A stretch of 64,000 nt of DNA from Oscillospiraceae bacterium (lineage in GTDB: Bacteria > Bacillota > Clostridia > Oscillospirales > Oscillospiraceae): positions 1 to 64,000 of the forward strand of contig JAHHRW010000004.1 of the NCBI GenBank assembly GCA_020025575.1, given 5' to 3'. Under the pieces are notes generated by a model that had not been told where the DNA came from, ran no database searches, and was given only the letters and a program-made list of their open reading frames with translations. This document shows positions 49,600 through 59,188 of this stretch, one piece after another (within the stretch, counting starts at the first letter, position 1; each line of letters opens with the position of its first letter). The translations under genes were made by a program, and so were the position numbers.

Positions 49600-50684
49600 C
49601 TTACGCCCTCCACGGTAAACTGATCGCCCTGACGGATTTCTTCCAGATATTCATCATTGATACCGGCCTGGTCGAAGGTTGCCATGTCATTCAGGATGGC
49701 ACAGGCAGCCTCCAGAACCCGAAAAGCAAGGGGACATCCGCTGCCTTCCCCCAGACGCATACCAAGCAGAAAAATGGGCTCCAGATGCAGGGCTTCCATG
49801 GCCTTGTGATAGCCAATTTCGTAAGATGCGTGACTGGGAATGAAATACTGCGCTGCATTGGGGCAAAGCCTTGCTGCGCACAAAGCGGCAACAGCGGAAA
49901 TGAATCCGTCAATGACCACCGGACGGTGTGAGGCGGCGGCACCCAGAAATGCACCGCACATCGCAGCAATATCAAAACCTCCGACTTTAGACAGAACATC
50001 CACCACATCCGACGGATTCGGCTGGTTGATGGCGATGGCCTGAGAAATCACCTGCTTTTTCTTGCGGAAACCGTCATCGGTGAGTCCACTGCCCCGACCG
50101 GTGACTGTTTCTACATCCAGATCTAACAATACAGACAGGACGGCAGAGGATGTAGTGGTATTGCCGATGCCCATTTCACCGATACCAAAGGCATCGGCGT
50201 CGATGGATTGCGCCAGTTCTGCGCCGATTGTGATGGCGGTTATAGCCTGATCTCGGGTCATGGCGGGGCCGTTTGCTATATTTTGCGTGCCATATGCAAT
50301 TTTCTTATTCAGTACAGCTGGTTCTTTGATATCCGTGTTCACGCCCACATCACAGACAGTAATTTCGTCGCCAAAGTGCTTGGCAAGGACGGAAGCACCT
50401 GTTTTGGCCCGTGTCAGATTTACAGTTTGCTGCAAGGTTACGGATTGGGGCGTACTGGCAACACCTTCTGAAACAACCCCGTTGTCGGCAGCGAAGACCA
50501 AAAGGTGCGTTTTCCTGATATGGTTGTGCAGTTTTCCCGTGATGCCTGCTATCTGAATGGATAGATCTTCCAACCGGCCTAAGCTTCCGGGTGGCTTTGC
50601 AAGCTGAGCCTGACGCTTTTGTGCAGCATCCATGGCCTGTTTATCCAACTGTGTAATTGATTGTATCAGCGTTTGTAAATCCAT
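49596..50684 (-). CDS. cobT: Nicotinate-nucleotide--dimethylbenzimidazole phosphoribosyltransferase
   Basis: 362 residues from the ATG at 50684 (GGGAGG upstream). CobT motifs: KPPGSLGRLEDLSIQIAGI, VFAADNGVVSEGVASTPQSVT, FGIGEMGIGNTTTSSAVL, and the C-terminal GMRLGEGSGCPLAF with the catalytic Glu region. It makes alpha-ribazole phosphate, the lower ligand precursor. First gene of the riboswitch-controlled cob operon; the set covers lower-ligand assembly and salvage, not corrin synthesis. Confidence 0.95.
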   Translation of the reverse strand: MDLQTLIQSITQLDKQAMDAAQKRQAQLAKPPGSLGRLEDLSIQIAGITGKLHNHIRKTHLLVFAADNGVVSEGVASTPQSVTLQQTVNLTRAKTGASVLAKHFGDEITVCDVGVNTDIKEPAVLNKKIAYGTQNIANGPAMTRDQAITAITIGAELAQSIDADAFGIGEMGIGNTTTSSAVLSVLLDLDVETVTGRGSGLTDDGFRKKKQVISQAIAINQPNPSDVVDVLSKVGGFDIAAMCGAFLGAAASHRPVVIDGFISAVAALCAARLCPNAAQYFIPSHASYEIGYHKAMEALHLEPIFLLGMRLGEGSGCPLAFRVLEAACAILNDMATFDQAGINDEYLEEIRQGDQFTVEGVR

Positions 50685-50864
50685 GTTTATTCCTCCCAAA
50701 ATCCGTTGTTTTGCATCCAGGCAATGGATGGTACGGTTCTTTCGTCAACATTGGATAAGTGTAACGTTTTGCGTTTCGTACTGGAGCATTCAACAAAGTC
50801 TTTTCGCATATATAAATGAACCAAATTCTTGGGATTAGATTTTGCAGCTGGTTTTCTTCCCAAA

Positions 50865-50892
50865 AGAAAAAGCCCCCGTCAGGGGACTTTTG
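50865..50892 (-). terminator. Expression-platform terminator of the cob operon riboswitch
   Basis: Minus strand AGTCCCC-TGACG-GGGGGCT followed by TTTTCTTTT, between aptamer and cobT. It would stop transcription when B12 is bound. Confidence 0.85.
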
Positions 50893-50974
50893 AATGAAAA
50901 TAGCCGAAGAATCAGATCTCACGCAGAAACCTCGAAATCATAATCAGCCGACAGACAGTCCCCAAGAGTCTGAT

Positions 50975-51117
50975 CGTTTGCCTCGTTGTTCGTATTCCGG
51001 CTCCGGACGCCATAATGCCTGTATCTTCTCAGATTTCTCCAATGATATCAGGCGGCTGATTGTCCGTCTACGGCGGCTTGGTACCGCTGGGATTTTGCCC
51101 ATTCCAATAAACAAACG
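50975..51117 (-). ncRNA. Cobalamin riboswitch controlling the cob operon
   Basis: On the minus strand P1 CGTTTG pairs with CAAACG at the two ends. Inside, GGGCAAAATCCCAGCGG, AGCCGCCGTAGACGG, CATTGGAGAAATCTGAGAAG and GCGTCCGGAGCCGG correspond block by block to the canonical B12 switch at 46835. It is somewhat variant in the CCACTG box (reads CCGCCGTAG). A terminator and cobT follow. Confidence 0.8.
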
Positions 51118-51228
51118 AAGTTGTATATTAATTTAATCTACCCAACATAGTATCACATTTCCACAAGTTCTGCAATCCCTGTGGATGTTTCCTGCTGGGT
51201 ATTTTGCAAATTAAAACGATGTAAAGAG

Positions 51229-51258
51229 ATCCCTCACTTGACCTGCAAGTGAGGGATG
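51229..51258 (-). terminator. Terminator of hom-lysC-asd
   Basis: ATCCCTCACTTG and CAAGTGAGGGAT form a perfect 12-bp stem; minus-strand tail CTCTTTAC. Six bases past the asd stop. Confidence 0.8.
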
Positions 51259-51263
51259 TGGAA

Positions 51264-52265
51264 TTACTTAATCAGTAGTTCTGCGATTTGAATGGCGTTT
51301 GTAGCGGCACCCTTGCGAACCTGATCGCCGCAGCACCACAGGCACAGACCGTTTGGATCGGTGAGGTCGGGACGAATGCGGCCAACATAGACCAGATCCT
51401 GGTTGCTGGTATCCAATGGCATGGGATACTCCTTTGCACCCAGATTGTCCAAGAGCTTACAGCCGGGAGCGCTAGCAATGGCCTTGCGTGCATCTTCAAC
51501 ACCAACGGGCTTATCAAAGTGCAAGGAAACAGAGATAGAGTGACTGCGAATGACAGGGACACGGACACAGGTGCAGCTGACCTTCAAATCCGGCAGGTGC
51601 ATGATTTTCCGTCCTTCGTTTTGCAGTTTCATTTCTTCACTGGTGTATCCGTCCAACTCTTCGCCACCGATCTGTGGAATCAAATTGAAGGCAATCTGGT
51701 GAGAGAATACCTTTGGCTCATAGGTTTCGCCTTTAGAGAGCGCATCGACCTCGGCCATCAGTTCCACAGGGCCGCCTGCGCCTGCGCCGGAGACAGCCTG
51801 ATAAGTGGAGGCGGTCATGGTACGGATGGGGGACAGCGCATTCAGTGCGTTAACGGCGGTAGCTGTGATGATGGTGGAGCAGTTGGGGTTGGAGATAATG
51901 CCCTTATGTGCTTTTACGTCCTCGGGGTTGATTTCAGGAACCACCAGAGGAACATTGGGATCCATCCGAAATGCAGAGGAGTTATCCACAAATACAGCAC
52001 CTGCTGCAACGATAGCAGGGGCCATAGCTTTTGCAATATCATTTTCAGCAGCGCCCAGTACGATATCTACACCTTGGAAAGCGTCAGCAGTTGCTTGCGC
52101 AATGGTGACATCTTCGCCACGAAAGCGGATGGTTTTTCCGGCGCTTCTGGCACTGGCCAGAGGAATCAGTTTCCCGACGGGGAAATTTCGCTCCTGCAGA
52201 ATCTGAATCATTTCCTGGCCCACGGCACCGGTGGCACCCAGGACTGCTACGGTATAGGTTTTCAT
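51264..52265 (-). CDS. asd: Aspartate-semialdehyde dehydrogenase
   Basis: 333 residues. NADP-binding VLGATGAVGQEM, active-site Cys129 in SNPNCST, YQAVSGAGAGGP, and VPVIRSHSISV with the catalytic His. It reduces aspartyl phosphate to the semialdehyde, feeding lysine/diaminopimelate and threonine/methionine branches. Last of three linked genes with hom and lysC; TAGGAGG precedes the ATG. Confidence 0.95.
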   Translation of the reverse strand: MKTYTVAVLGATGAVGQEMIQILQERNFPVGKLIPLASARSAGKTIRFRGEDVTIAQATADAFQGVDIVLGAAENDIAKAMAPAIVAAGAVFVDNSSAFRMDPNVPLVVPEINPEDVKAHKGIISNPNCSTIITATAVNALNALSPIRTMTASTYQAVSGAGAGGPVELMAEVDALSKGETYEPKVFSHQIAFNLIPQIGGEELDGYTSEEMKLQNEGRKIMHLPDLKVSCTCVRVPVIRSHSISVSLHFDKPVGVEDARKAIASAPGCKLLDNLGAKEYPMPLDTSNQDLVYVGRIRPDLTDPNGLCLWCCGDQVRKGAATNAIQIAELLIK

Positions 52266-52328
52266 GTTTGCGACCTCCTAAAAATTGTACAGCGTATCAT
52301 GCGTACCGACGCTGTATCCTAGATATTT

Positions 52329-53645
52329 TTATTTTACAAAGCTGTCGTAGAGCACTTGGATTGCCTTGGCAAAATCCTTGTTATCCACACCAAAAATGAT
52401 GTTTAATTCATCAGGCCCCTGGGAAATCATGCGGATGTTGACATTCGCATGACCCATTGCGCCAAAAATCTTACCGCAAATGCCGGGACGTGATGCCATT
52501 TTTCTTCCCACAGCAGCAACCACTGCAATTTCGTCATAAACGGTCAGGGTATCCGGTTCGATTTCCTGCTGAATTTCACCCAGAATGGTATAGAGATAGG
52601 GTTCAATTGCATCACTTTGAATAAATACAGATACATTGTCGATGCCGTTTGGAACATAGTCCACGGAAATGTGATGCCGCTCATAAATGCTCAGGATCTT
52701 GCGCAGCAGTCCCACTTCGTTGGAAAGTCCACGCTTGCTCAGGTGAACGATGGAGAAGTTCTTCTTTCCGGTAATGCCGGTAATAAAGCGATCCGGAGCG
52801 CTGTCTGTGTCAAAGTGCTCCTGAATCATGGTTCCGGGATGCTGGGGATCATTGGTGTTGCGGATATTCAGGGGAATGTTTTTTTCACGGACAGGGAAGA
52901 TGGTTCCCTCGTGAAGAACCTGAGCGCCGGTATAGCTCAGCTCACGCAGCTCGTCATAAGTAACTTCGGGAATGGTTTGGGGATTGGCAACGATCCTTGG
53001 ATCGGCCATCAGAATGCCGGATACATCTGTCCAGTTTTCGTACACATCGGCATCCAGTGCAGCAGCAGCCAGAGCACCCGTAATGTCGCTGCCGCCACGG
53101 GAAAAGGTTTTGATATGACCGTTTGGCATACTTCCATAGAAACCGGGGGTGACAACACCGTGACCGGCGGCTACGGCCTTGAACACGTTGTAGCTGGTTT
53201 CCTGATCGACGGTACCGTCCAGATTAAATGTGACCCAGTCGGCACTGTCAATGAATGTAAAACCTAGGTAGGCCGCCAGAATCTTGGCAGAAAAATACTC
53301 GCCCCGGCTGACCAGTTCGTCCTGTGACACCTTCTTTTCATCTACACGGGCTTTTAGTGCATCAAACTCATCTTCCAGTGGGAGCTTTAGACCCAAATCA
53401 TCCCGAATCTCCAGATATCGGGATGAAATCATCTCGAAAATACTGGAACAGTCCACGCCATACTGGGTATGGGCATAGCACAAATAGAGCAAATCCGTTA
53501 TTTTGTGATCGTTTTGATCCCGTTTGCCGGCGGCGGAAACGACCACGATTCTGCGAGCAGGGTCAGACATGATAATATCTCGTACCTTGCGGTACTGCCC
53601 GGCATCGGCCATAGAGGAACCGCCAAATTTTGTAACTTTCAGCAC
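52329..53645 (-). CDS. lysC: Aspartate kinase
   Basis: 438 residues from a GTG with AAGGAAGG upstream. KFGGSSMADAGQYRKV at the N-terminus binds ATP/aspartate; FSRGGSDITGALAAAALDADVYENWTDVSGI is the kinase signature. Two ACT domains at the C-terminus (about 300-438) suggest feedback control by an end-product amino acid. Overlaps hom by 7 bp. No lysine riboswitch was seen. Confidence 0.94.
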   Translation of the reverse strand: MLKVTKFGGSSMADAGQYRKVRDIIMSDPARRIVVVSAAGKRDQNDHKITDLLYLCYAHTQYGVDCSSIFEMISSRYLEIRDDLGLKLPLEDEFDALKARVDEKKVSQDELVSRGEYFSAKILAAYLGFTFIDSADWVTFNLDGTVDQETSYNVFKAVAAGHGVVTPGFYGSMPNGHIKTFSRGGSDITGALAAAALDADVYENWTDVSGILMADPRIVANPQTIPEVTYDELRELSYTGAQVLHEGTIFPVREKNIPLNIRNTNDPQHPGTMIQEHFDTDSAPDRFITGITGKKNFSIVHLSKRGLSNEVGLLRKILSIYERHHISVDYVPNGIDNVSVFIQSDAIEPYLYTILGEIQQEIEPDTLTVYDEIAVVAAVGRKMASRPGICGKIFGAMGHANVNIRMISQGPDELNIIFGVDNKDFAKAIQVLYDSFVK

Positions 53646-54778
53646 TGGATATCCTTCCTTTCAGGCAGGGCTGCCATAAACACATTGGGATACTTTGCAC
53701 ACCATGCGTGCATTTGTTCAACTGTGACAGGAGTGGTAATCGCTGCCTTACCCCAAGTTTCTGCGGTGTGGGATTCCAGCCAGCTGTCGCTGGAGCCGCG
53801 GACATAGTATTGCAGGCGATTGTCGTTACAAATGTCCACCTTCCCCTGAAAAATGCTGTAGAAACCGTGATTTTGAGTAAAGTCGATACAGTCCTGCACC
53901 ACATTATACGCAGTGGGGTAGCGGCCTGCTCCCTGACCATAAAAGCTCTGCCGGCCGGAAGTGTTTCCTTCCAGCGTGATTAAGTTGTAATTCGTGGGAA
54001 CGGTAGATTCAATATCATCATCGTAAAACAGGGTGGGCTGTACATAGGCGCTGAAATGGCCACCCTGCATCTGGCCGGTGGATACCAGCTTGCAGCACAA
54101 ACCATGGCTGCGGAACAAGGCAACATCCTCTGCAAGAATATTGCGAATCCCGCATACGGGAATCTGGTGCTTGTTCAGACTGACGCCAAAGGCGATATTG
54201 GAAGAAATAATCAGCTTGTGCCATGTGTCGATTCCGTCCACATCTGTTGTGGGATTTGACTCGGCATAGCCAAGATGCTGGGCCTGAGACAGGGCCTCGG
54301 TATAGGTCAGACCACGCTGGGTCATGGAATCAAGAATATAGTTGCAGGTACCGTTCATAATGCCGCCCACTTTGCGAATGGTTTCGCACCGGCGAACCCG
54401 TTCCAGTTCGCTAAGCCAACCGATTCCACCACCCACAGCAGCGGTGCAGCGGAACAGGACGTTCTTCTGGTGCACTAAGGGGATCAGCTCGTCATAAAAT
54501 TCTGCGACCATAGCCTTATTTGCAGTGATCACGTTTTTTCCCGCCAGAATTGCATCACGGACGTAGTCCCACGCAGGGTGGAGACCGCCCATCACCTCTA
54601 CAATGGTATCTATAGAAGAATCCAGGAGAATCTCCTGGAAATCATGTGTCACAGTGGCATCTGGCAAGGATAAATCTCTGCGGCATAAAACATGGGTGAC
54701 CCGTATATCTGATCGGGGTGCGACCAGATCATAAACGCCTCGACCCACAACGCCGAAACCCAACAGGGCGATATTCAT
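53639..54778 (-). CDS. hom: Homoserine dehydrogenase
   Basis: 379 residues, without a C-terminal ACT domain. NAD(P)-binding LLGFGVVGRGVYD, VITANKAMVAEFYDEL, and the substrate region GGIMNGTCNYILDSM plus DVDGIDTWHKLIISSNIAFG. Converts aspartate semialdehyde to homoserine. First gene of the hom-lysC-asd unit; AGGAGG upstream. Confidence 0.94.
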   Translation of the reverse strand: MNIALLGFGVVGRGVYDLVAPRSDIRVTHVLCRRDLSLPDATVTHDFQEILLDSSIDTIVEVMGGLHPAWDYVRDAILAGKNVITANKAMVAEFYDELIPLVHQKNVLFRCTAAVGGGIGWLSELERVRRCETIRKVGGIMNGTCNYILDSMTQRGLTYTEALSQAQHLGYAESNPTTDVDGIDTWHKLIISSNIAFGVSLNKHQIPVCGIRNILAEDVALFRSHGLCCKLVSTGQMQGGHFSAYVQPTLFYDDDIESTVPTNYNLITLEGNTSGRQSFYGQGAGRYPTAYNVVQDCIDFTQNHGFYSIFQGKVDICNDNRLQYYVRGSSDSWLESHTAETWGKAAITTPVTVEQMHAWCAKYPNVFMAALPERKDIQC

Positions 54779-54868
54779 GGGAAGTCCTCCTTGCTGATTT
54801 TTGTATATTTCGGTCGGGAAACATACAAATGTTTTTGAGTGGAAAACACCTGCTTTTTACTTGGGAAC

Positions 54869-54897
54869 AGTATATCATATAGCCAAAGAAATTGCAA
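54869..54897 (-). promoter_or_regulatory. Promoter of hom-lysC-asd
   Basis: Minus strand TTGCAA, 17-bp spacer, TATACT, about 90 bp before hom. The rest of 54779-55055 shows no riboswitch I can recognise. Confidence 0.7.
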
Positions 54898-55055
54898 TAG
54901 ATGGAAAGAGTACAACTTTTTGGATATACCCTGAATATTCTCTGTATTTTTTCACGAATATGGTTTGAATATGGAAGTGGAAGAAGACAAAATGCAGTAT
55001 CATTCGACCATTGGCAATGTCCCTGCTGGGGGGATTTCTATGGGGCGTAAAATAA

Positions 55056-55089
55056 AAAACATCCCGAACCAGATGGCTCGGGATGTTTT
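55056..55089 (-). terminator. Terminator of pfp
   Basis: AAACATCCCGA and TCGGGATGTTT pair; on the minus strand TTTTATTTTA follows. Confidence 0.9.
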
Positions 55090-55102
55090 GCATATGGGGA
55101 AA

Positions 55103-56347
55103 TTACTTTGCGAAGACCTTCTTCAGGCGGACAAAGCGGGGCAGGCCATCTTCCTTGGTCATGCCGGTCTCGCCCTGAATCAGAGGCAGGCAGTAGTCGA
55201 TGAAACCTTGGTTCACGCCGTTGTGGGTCTCGTTGATCCACTCCAGAGGAACCTTCTTCTCGGTGTTGGCAACCAAGCTCAGGTCAAACAGCTTGGGCTC
55301 GCACTTGTAGCCGTTCTCGTCACGGGTGCAGGCAAAGCCAACCATCTTGTCGGTCTCGCCGGCAACAGCTGCTTCCACAGCGGTCTTACCGGACAGGAAG
55401 GACTCAGCAATATCGGTGCCGGAGGCACAGTGAGCAGCACAGCGCTGCAGCAGGCTCAGCTCAATGGGACGTACCTTTGCACCGGTAGCAGCCTTGACAA
55501 CATCAGCAAGACGAGCAGCCAGACCGCCCAGCTGAGCGTGGCCGAAACCGTCGGTGCCGGAAGTCTTAGCCTCGGAGACGAAGGTACCGTCGGCGTAGTG
55601 GATGCCCTCGGAAACAGCAACGATGCAGTTCTTCTTCTCTTCATAAACGCGCTTTACGTCAGCAACAAACTGATCCATGTCAAAGTCAACCTCGGGGAGA
55701 TAGATCAGGTCGGGGCCATCGCCCTTCACGCCGGCCAGAGCTGCAGCAGCGGTCAGCCAGCCTGCATGGCGGCCCATGCACTCGATGATGGTGACCATGC
55801 CAGTGTCATAAACATGGCAGTCACGGGAAACTTCCATAACAGAGGTAGCAATATACTTAGCAGCGGAAGCAAAGCCGGGGCAGTGGTCGGTACCAGCCAA
55901 ATCGTTGTCGATGGTCTTAGGTACGCCCATAACGCGGCACTCGTAGCCAACGCGGTTCATATACTTGGAGATCTTATTACAGGTATCCATGGAGTCGTTA
56001 CCACCGTTGTAGAAGAAGTAACGGACATTGTATTTCTTGAAGATTTCCAGAATGCGCTTGTAGTCGGTGTCATCTACATCGGGGTCAGCGATCTTGTAAC
56101 GGCAGGAACCCAGAGCGGAGGAGGGGGTGTAGAGCATGTTTTCCAGCTCAGCTGCATCTTCCTCGTTCATGATCATCAGCTCATCGTTCAGAACACCCTT
56201 GATACCATGATGTGCGCCATAGACGGTTGTGATGTTCTCGTTCTCCAGACCGGCCTTAATAACACCGTAAGCGGAACAGTTAATGACGGAAGAAGGACCG
56301 CCAGACTGACCAATAATCAGAGAGCCAACAAGAGTTTTTTCGGACAT
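55103..56347 (-). CDS. pfp: Phosphofructokinase, PPi-dependent type
   Basis: 414 residues from the ATG at 56347 (GGAGGT upstream). PFK signature blocks: IIGQSGGPSSVIN, GVPKTIDNDLAGTDHCPGF, and MGRHAGWL. At the phosphate-donor position it reads GGNDSMD (115-121), where ATP-PFK has GGDGS; an acidic/amide residue there is characteristic of PPi-linked enzymes. It therefore should interconvert fructose-6-phosphate and fructose-1,6-bisphosphate with pyrophosphate. Divergent from fba, the next glycolytic step. Confidence 0.9.
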   Translation of the reverse strand: MSEKTLVGSLIIGQSGGPSSVINCSAYGVIKAGLENENITTVYGAHHGIKGVLNDELMIMNEEDAAELENMLYTPSSALGSCRYKIADPDVDDTDYKRILEIFKKYNVRYFFYNGGNDSMDTCNKISKYMNRVGYECRVMGVPKTIDNDLAGTDHCPGFASAAKYIATSVMEVSRDCHVYDTGMVTIIECMGRHAGWLTAAAALAGVKGDGPDLIYLPEVDFDMDQFVADVKRVYEEKKNCIVAVSEGIHYADGTFVSEAKTSGTDGFGHAQLGGLAARLADVVKAATGAKVRPIELSLLQRCAAHCASGTDIAESFLSGKTAVEAAVAGETDKMVGFACTRDENGYKCEPKLFDLSLVANTEKKVPLEWINETHNGVNQGFIDYCLPLIQGETGMTKEDGLPRFVRLKKVFAK

Positions 56348-56426
56348 ATATTGTACCTCCATAAAAATGATAATTCAAAAGCATGGAAATCGGGACAAAA
56401 TCATATGTTTCTGTCCATTCAGTTGA

Positions 56427-56455
56427 ATTATAGCATGGACAATATAAAATAGCAA
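56427..56455 (-). promoter_or_regulatory. Promoter of pfp
   Basis: Minus strand TTGCTA, 17-bp spacer, TATAAT, 80 bp before the start. Confidence 0.75.
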
Positions 56456-56464
56456 ATATTTTTA

Positions 56465-56492
56465 TTGAAAAGAACAAATTTTATGATATAAT
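56465..56492 (+). promoter_or_regulatory. Promoter of fba
   Basis: TTGAAA, 16-bp spacer, TATAAT, 53 bp before the ATG; back to back with the pfp promoter. Confidence 0.75.
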
Positions 56493-56545
56493 GTTATCGA
56501 TTAAAGCGGGTGATTCATCCGCTATATAAGAAAGGATTGATTCCA

Positions 56546-57484
56546 ATGGCTCTTGTAACTACTACCGAAATGTTCAAGAAGGCTTACGACGGCGGCTACG
56601 CTATCGGCGCTTTCAACGTCAACAACATGGAAATTGTTCAGGCTATCACTGAGGCTTGCCGCGAGGAAAAGGCTCCTGTTATCCTGCAGGTTTCCAAGGG
56701 TGCACGTGCCTATGCTAACCATACTTACCTGGTCAAGCTGGTTGAGGCTGCTGTAATTGAGTGTCCCGAGATTCCCATTGCTCTGCATCTGGACCATGGC
56801 GACAGCTTTGAGACCTGTAAGTCCTGCATCGATGGCGGCTTTACTTCCGTTATGATCGACGCTTCTTCCAAGCCCTTCGCTGAGAACATCGAGATCACCC
56901 GTAAGGTCGTTGAGTACGCTCACGATCACGGTGTTGTAGTTGAGGCTGAGCTGGGTGCACTGGCTGGCGTTGAGGACGAAGTCAATGTTTCCGCTGAAGA
57001 TTCCCACTACACCCGTCCCGAGGAAGTGGAAGAGTTCGTTGCTAAGACTGGCTGCGACTCCCTGGCGATTGCTATCGGAACCTCTCACGGTGCTTACAAG
57101 TTCAAGCCCGGCACCAACCCTCAGCTGCGCTTCGACATTCTGGAAGAGGTCATCAAGAAGTTGCCCGGTTTCCCCATTGTCCTGCACGGTTCTTCTTCTG
57201 TTCCCCAGGAGTATGTTGAGATGGTCAACACCTTCGGCGGTGCAATGCCCGGTGCTATCGGTGTTCCCGAAGAGCAGCTGCGTCATGCAGCAGAGCTGGC
57301 TGTCTGCAAGATTAACATCGACTCCGACCTGCGTCTTGCAATGACCGGCACCATCCGTAAGTTCTTCTCCGAGCATCCCGACAAGTTCGATCCTCGTGAG
57401 TACCTGAAGCCCGCTCGTGCAAACATCAAGGAACTGGTCCGCCACAAGCTGGTTGACGTTCTGGGTTGCGCTGGCAAGGCCTAA
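56546..57484 (+). CDS. fba: Class II fructose-bisphosphate aldolase
   Basis: 312 residues from the ATG at 56546 (AAAGGA upstream). Zn-binding LHLDHGDSFE, VVEAELGALAG, AIGTSHGAYKFKPG, and VLHGSSSVPQE are the class II motifs. The strong codon preference (CTG, GTT, CGT) suggests high expression. Cleaves fructose-1,6-bisphosphate. Divergent partner of pfp. Confidence 0.96.
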   Translation: MALVTTTEMFKKAYDGGYAIGAFNVNNMEIVQAITEACREEKAPVILQVSKGARAYANHTYLVKLVEAAVIECPEIPIALHLDHGDSFETCKSCIDGGFTSVMIDASSKPFAENIEITRKVVEYAHDHGVVVEAELGALAGVEDEVNVSAEDSHYTRPEEVEEFVAKTGCDSLAIAIGTSHGAYKFKPGTNPQLRFDILEEVIKKLPGFPIVLHGSSSVPQEYVEMVNTFGGAMPGAIGVPEEQLRHAAELAVCKINIDSDLRLAMTGTIRKFFSEHPDKFDPREYLKPARANIKELVRHKLVDVLGCAGKA

Positions 57485-57502
57485 TTCGTTTATATTGCTC
57501 AG

Positions 57503-57537
57503 AAAACTGCCGCACCTCTGGTGTGGCAGTTTTTTTA
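57503..57537 (+). terminator. Terminator of fba
   Basis: AACTGCCGCACC and GGTGTGGCAGTT pair around TCT and end in seven T residues. Confidence 0.9.
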
Positions 57538-57552
57538 CGCAGTAATACAAAA

Positions 57553-57585
57553 AACCAGCGGCAAAACTGTTTTGCCGCTGGTTAG
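57553..57585 (-). terminator. Terminator of guaB
   Basis: AACCAGCGGCAAAAC and GTTTTGCCGCTGGTT form a 15-bp stem with a minus-strand TTTTTTG tail. Confidence 0.88.
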
Positions 57586-57592
57586 ATATTTT

Positions 57593-59098
57593 TTACTTGG
57601 AGGAAGAGGTGGAACGCAGGGTGACGTCGTGATAACCGCCCTCTACGATGGAGGTGGAGGAAACAAGCGTCAGCTTTGCTTCCTTCTGCAGATCGGGAAT
57701 GTTGATGACACCGCAGTTGCACATGGTGCTCTTGACCTTGTACAGAGAAGCTTCCACATTGTCATGCAGGGGGCCTGCATAGGTAACATAGGAGTCAACG
57801 CCTTCTTCAAAGGTCAGTTTGGCGCTGCCACCTAGGTCATAGCGCTGCCAGTTACGGGCACGGTTGGAACCTTCGCCCCAGTACTCCTTCATATAGGCAC
57901 CGTTGACCATGACCTTGGGGGTGGGAGACTCGTCAAAACGAGCAAAATAACGACCCAGCATCATGAAATCAGCACCCATAGCCAGAGCCAGGGTCATGTG
58001 GTAGTCGTGAACAATGCCGCCATCGGAGCAGATGGGAACATAAATGCCAGTCTCACGGAAGTACTCGTCACGAGCCTGAGCAACTTCGATCAGGGCAGTC
58101 GCCTGACCACGGCCGATGCCCTTGGTCTCACGAGTGATGCAGATGGAACCGCCGCCGATACCGACCTTGACGAAGTCTGCGCCGGCTCTGGCCAGGAACA
58201 GGAAACCGTCACGATCAACAACGTTACCAGCACCGACCTTTACACTGTCGCCGTACTTCTCACGAATCCAGGCGATGGTCTTTGCCTGCCAGCAGGTGTA
58301 GCCCTCGGAGGAGTCAATGCACAGAACATCTGCACCGGCCTCCAGAAGAGCGGGCACACGCTCAGCGTAGTCACGGGTGTTGATGCCGGCGCCTACCAGA
58401 TAACGCTTTTCGCTGTCCAGCAGTTCCAGAGGGTTATTCTTGTGGGAGGAATAGTCCTTGCGGAATACGAAATACATCAGATTGCCATTTGCATCAATGA
58501 TGGGCAGACTGTTGAGCTTGTGCTCCCAGATGATGTCGTTTGCTTCCTTCAGGGACGTATCGCAGGGAGCGGTAATCAGCTTCTCCAGAGGCGTCATGAA
58601 GCTTTTGACCTGGTCGTCAGCGTTCATGCGGGACACACGATAGTCACGGCTGGTGACGATACCCAGCAGCTTACCTGTGGCAGTACCGTCTGCGGTAATA
58701 GCAACGGTGGAGAATCCATTCTCTTTCTTCAGTGCAAGAACATCTGCCAGGGTGTTCTCGGGGGTGAGGTTGGATGCGGAGACAACGAAACCAGCCTTGT
58801 GGTTCTTGACTTTGGCAACCATAGCAGCCTCGGATTCGATGGACTGGGAGCCGAAGATGAAACTCAGACCACCCTCTTTTGCCAGTGCAATTGCCAGAGA
58901 GTCATTGGAGACAGACTGCATGATTGCAGAGACCATGGGAATATTCAGGGTAATCGCGGGTTCCTCAACGCCCTTGCGATACTTGGTCAGAGGGGTACGC
59001 AGGGAAACGTTATTGGGGATACAATCCTCAGAGGTGTAGCCCGGGATTAGCAGATACTCACTGAAAGTATGGCTGGGTTCATTGTAGAAGTGTGCCAT
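57593..59098 (-). CDS. guaB: IMP dehydrogenase, Tritrichomonas-like type
   Basis: 501 residues from the ATG at 59098 (AGGAGG upstream). Barrel with an inserted CBS pair (about 100-220). Active-site loop [23 protein letters not shown] carries the catalytic Cys; flap residues [17 protein letters not shown] include the Arg-Tyr dyad. From memory these blocks, and the N-terminal [16 protein letters not shown], are much closer to Tritrichomonas foetus IMPDH than to standard GuaB (GSICTTRIVAGVG). It oxidises IMP to XMP for GMP synthesis. Confidence 0.9.
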   Translation of the reverse strand: MAHFYNEPSHTFSEYLLIPGYTSEDCIPNNVSLRTPLTKYRKGVEEPAITLNIPMVSAIMQSVSNDSLAIALAKEGGLSFIFGSQSIESEAAMVAKVKNHKAGFVVSASNLTPENTLADVLALKKENGFSTVAITADGTATGKLLGIVTSRDYRVSRMNADDQVKSFMTPLEKLITAPCDTSLKEANDIIWEHKLNSLPIIDANGNLMYFVFRKDYSSHKNNPLELLDSEKRYLVGAGINTRDYAERVPALLEAGADVLCIDSSEGYTCWQAKTIAWIREKYGDSVKVGAGNVVDRDGFLFLARAGADFVKVGIGGGSICITRETKGIGRGQATALIEVAQARDEYFRETGIYVPICSDGGIVHDYHMTLALAMGADFMMLGRYFARFDESPTPKVMVNGAYMKEYWGEGSNRARNWQRYDLGGSAKLTFEEGVDSYVTYAGPLHDNVEASLYKVKSTMCNCGVINIPDLQKEAKLTLVSSTSIVEGGYHDVTLRSTSSSK

Positions 59099-59158
59099 GA
59101 ATGAATTTCCTCCTTTTGTTTGTATAGGGTTAATAAATTTAGCTATGATATTTTGTCG

Positions 59159-59188
59159 ATTATACCGCAGAACCATCGCCTGTGTCAA
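59159..59188 (-). promoter_or_regulatory. Promoter of guaB inside the end of yitT
   Basis: Minus strand TTGACA, 18-bp spacer, TATAAT; it overlaps the last ten codons of the upstream yitT gene. Confidence 0.8.

Noticed and set aside
54779..55055. Possible lysine or threonine-responsive leader before hom-lysC-asd
   Set aside because: No lysine riboswitch blocks, T-box or attenuator could be recognised; only a promoter is supported.
54965..56452. Plus-strand open frame of about 495 codons opposite pfp
   Set aside because: Entirely antisense to the phosphofructokinase; no plausible protein features.
57998..59050. Plus-strand open frame opposite guaB
   Set aside because: Antisense to the IMP dehydrogenase gene, no start signal.
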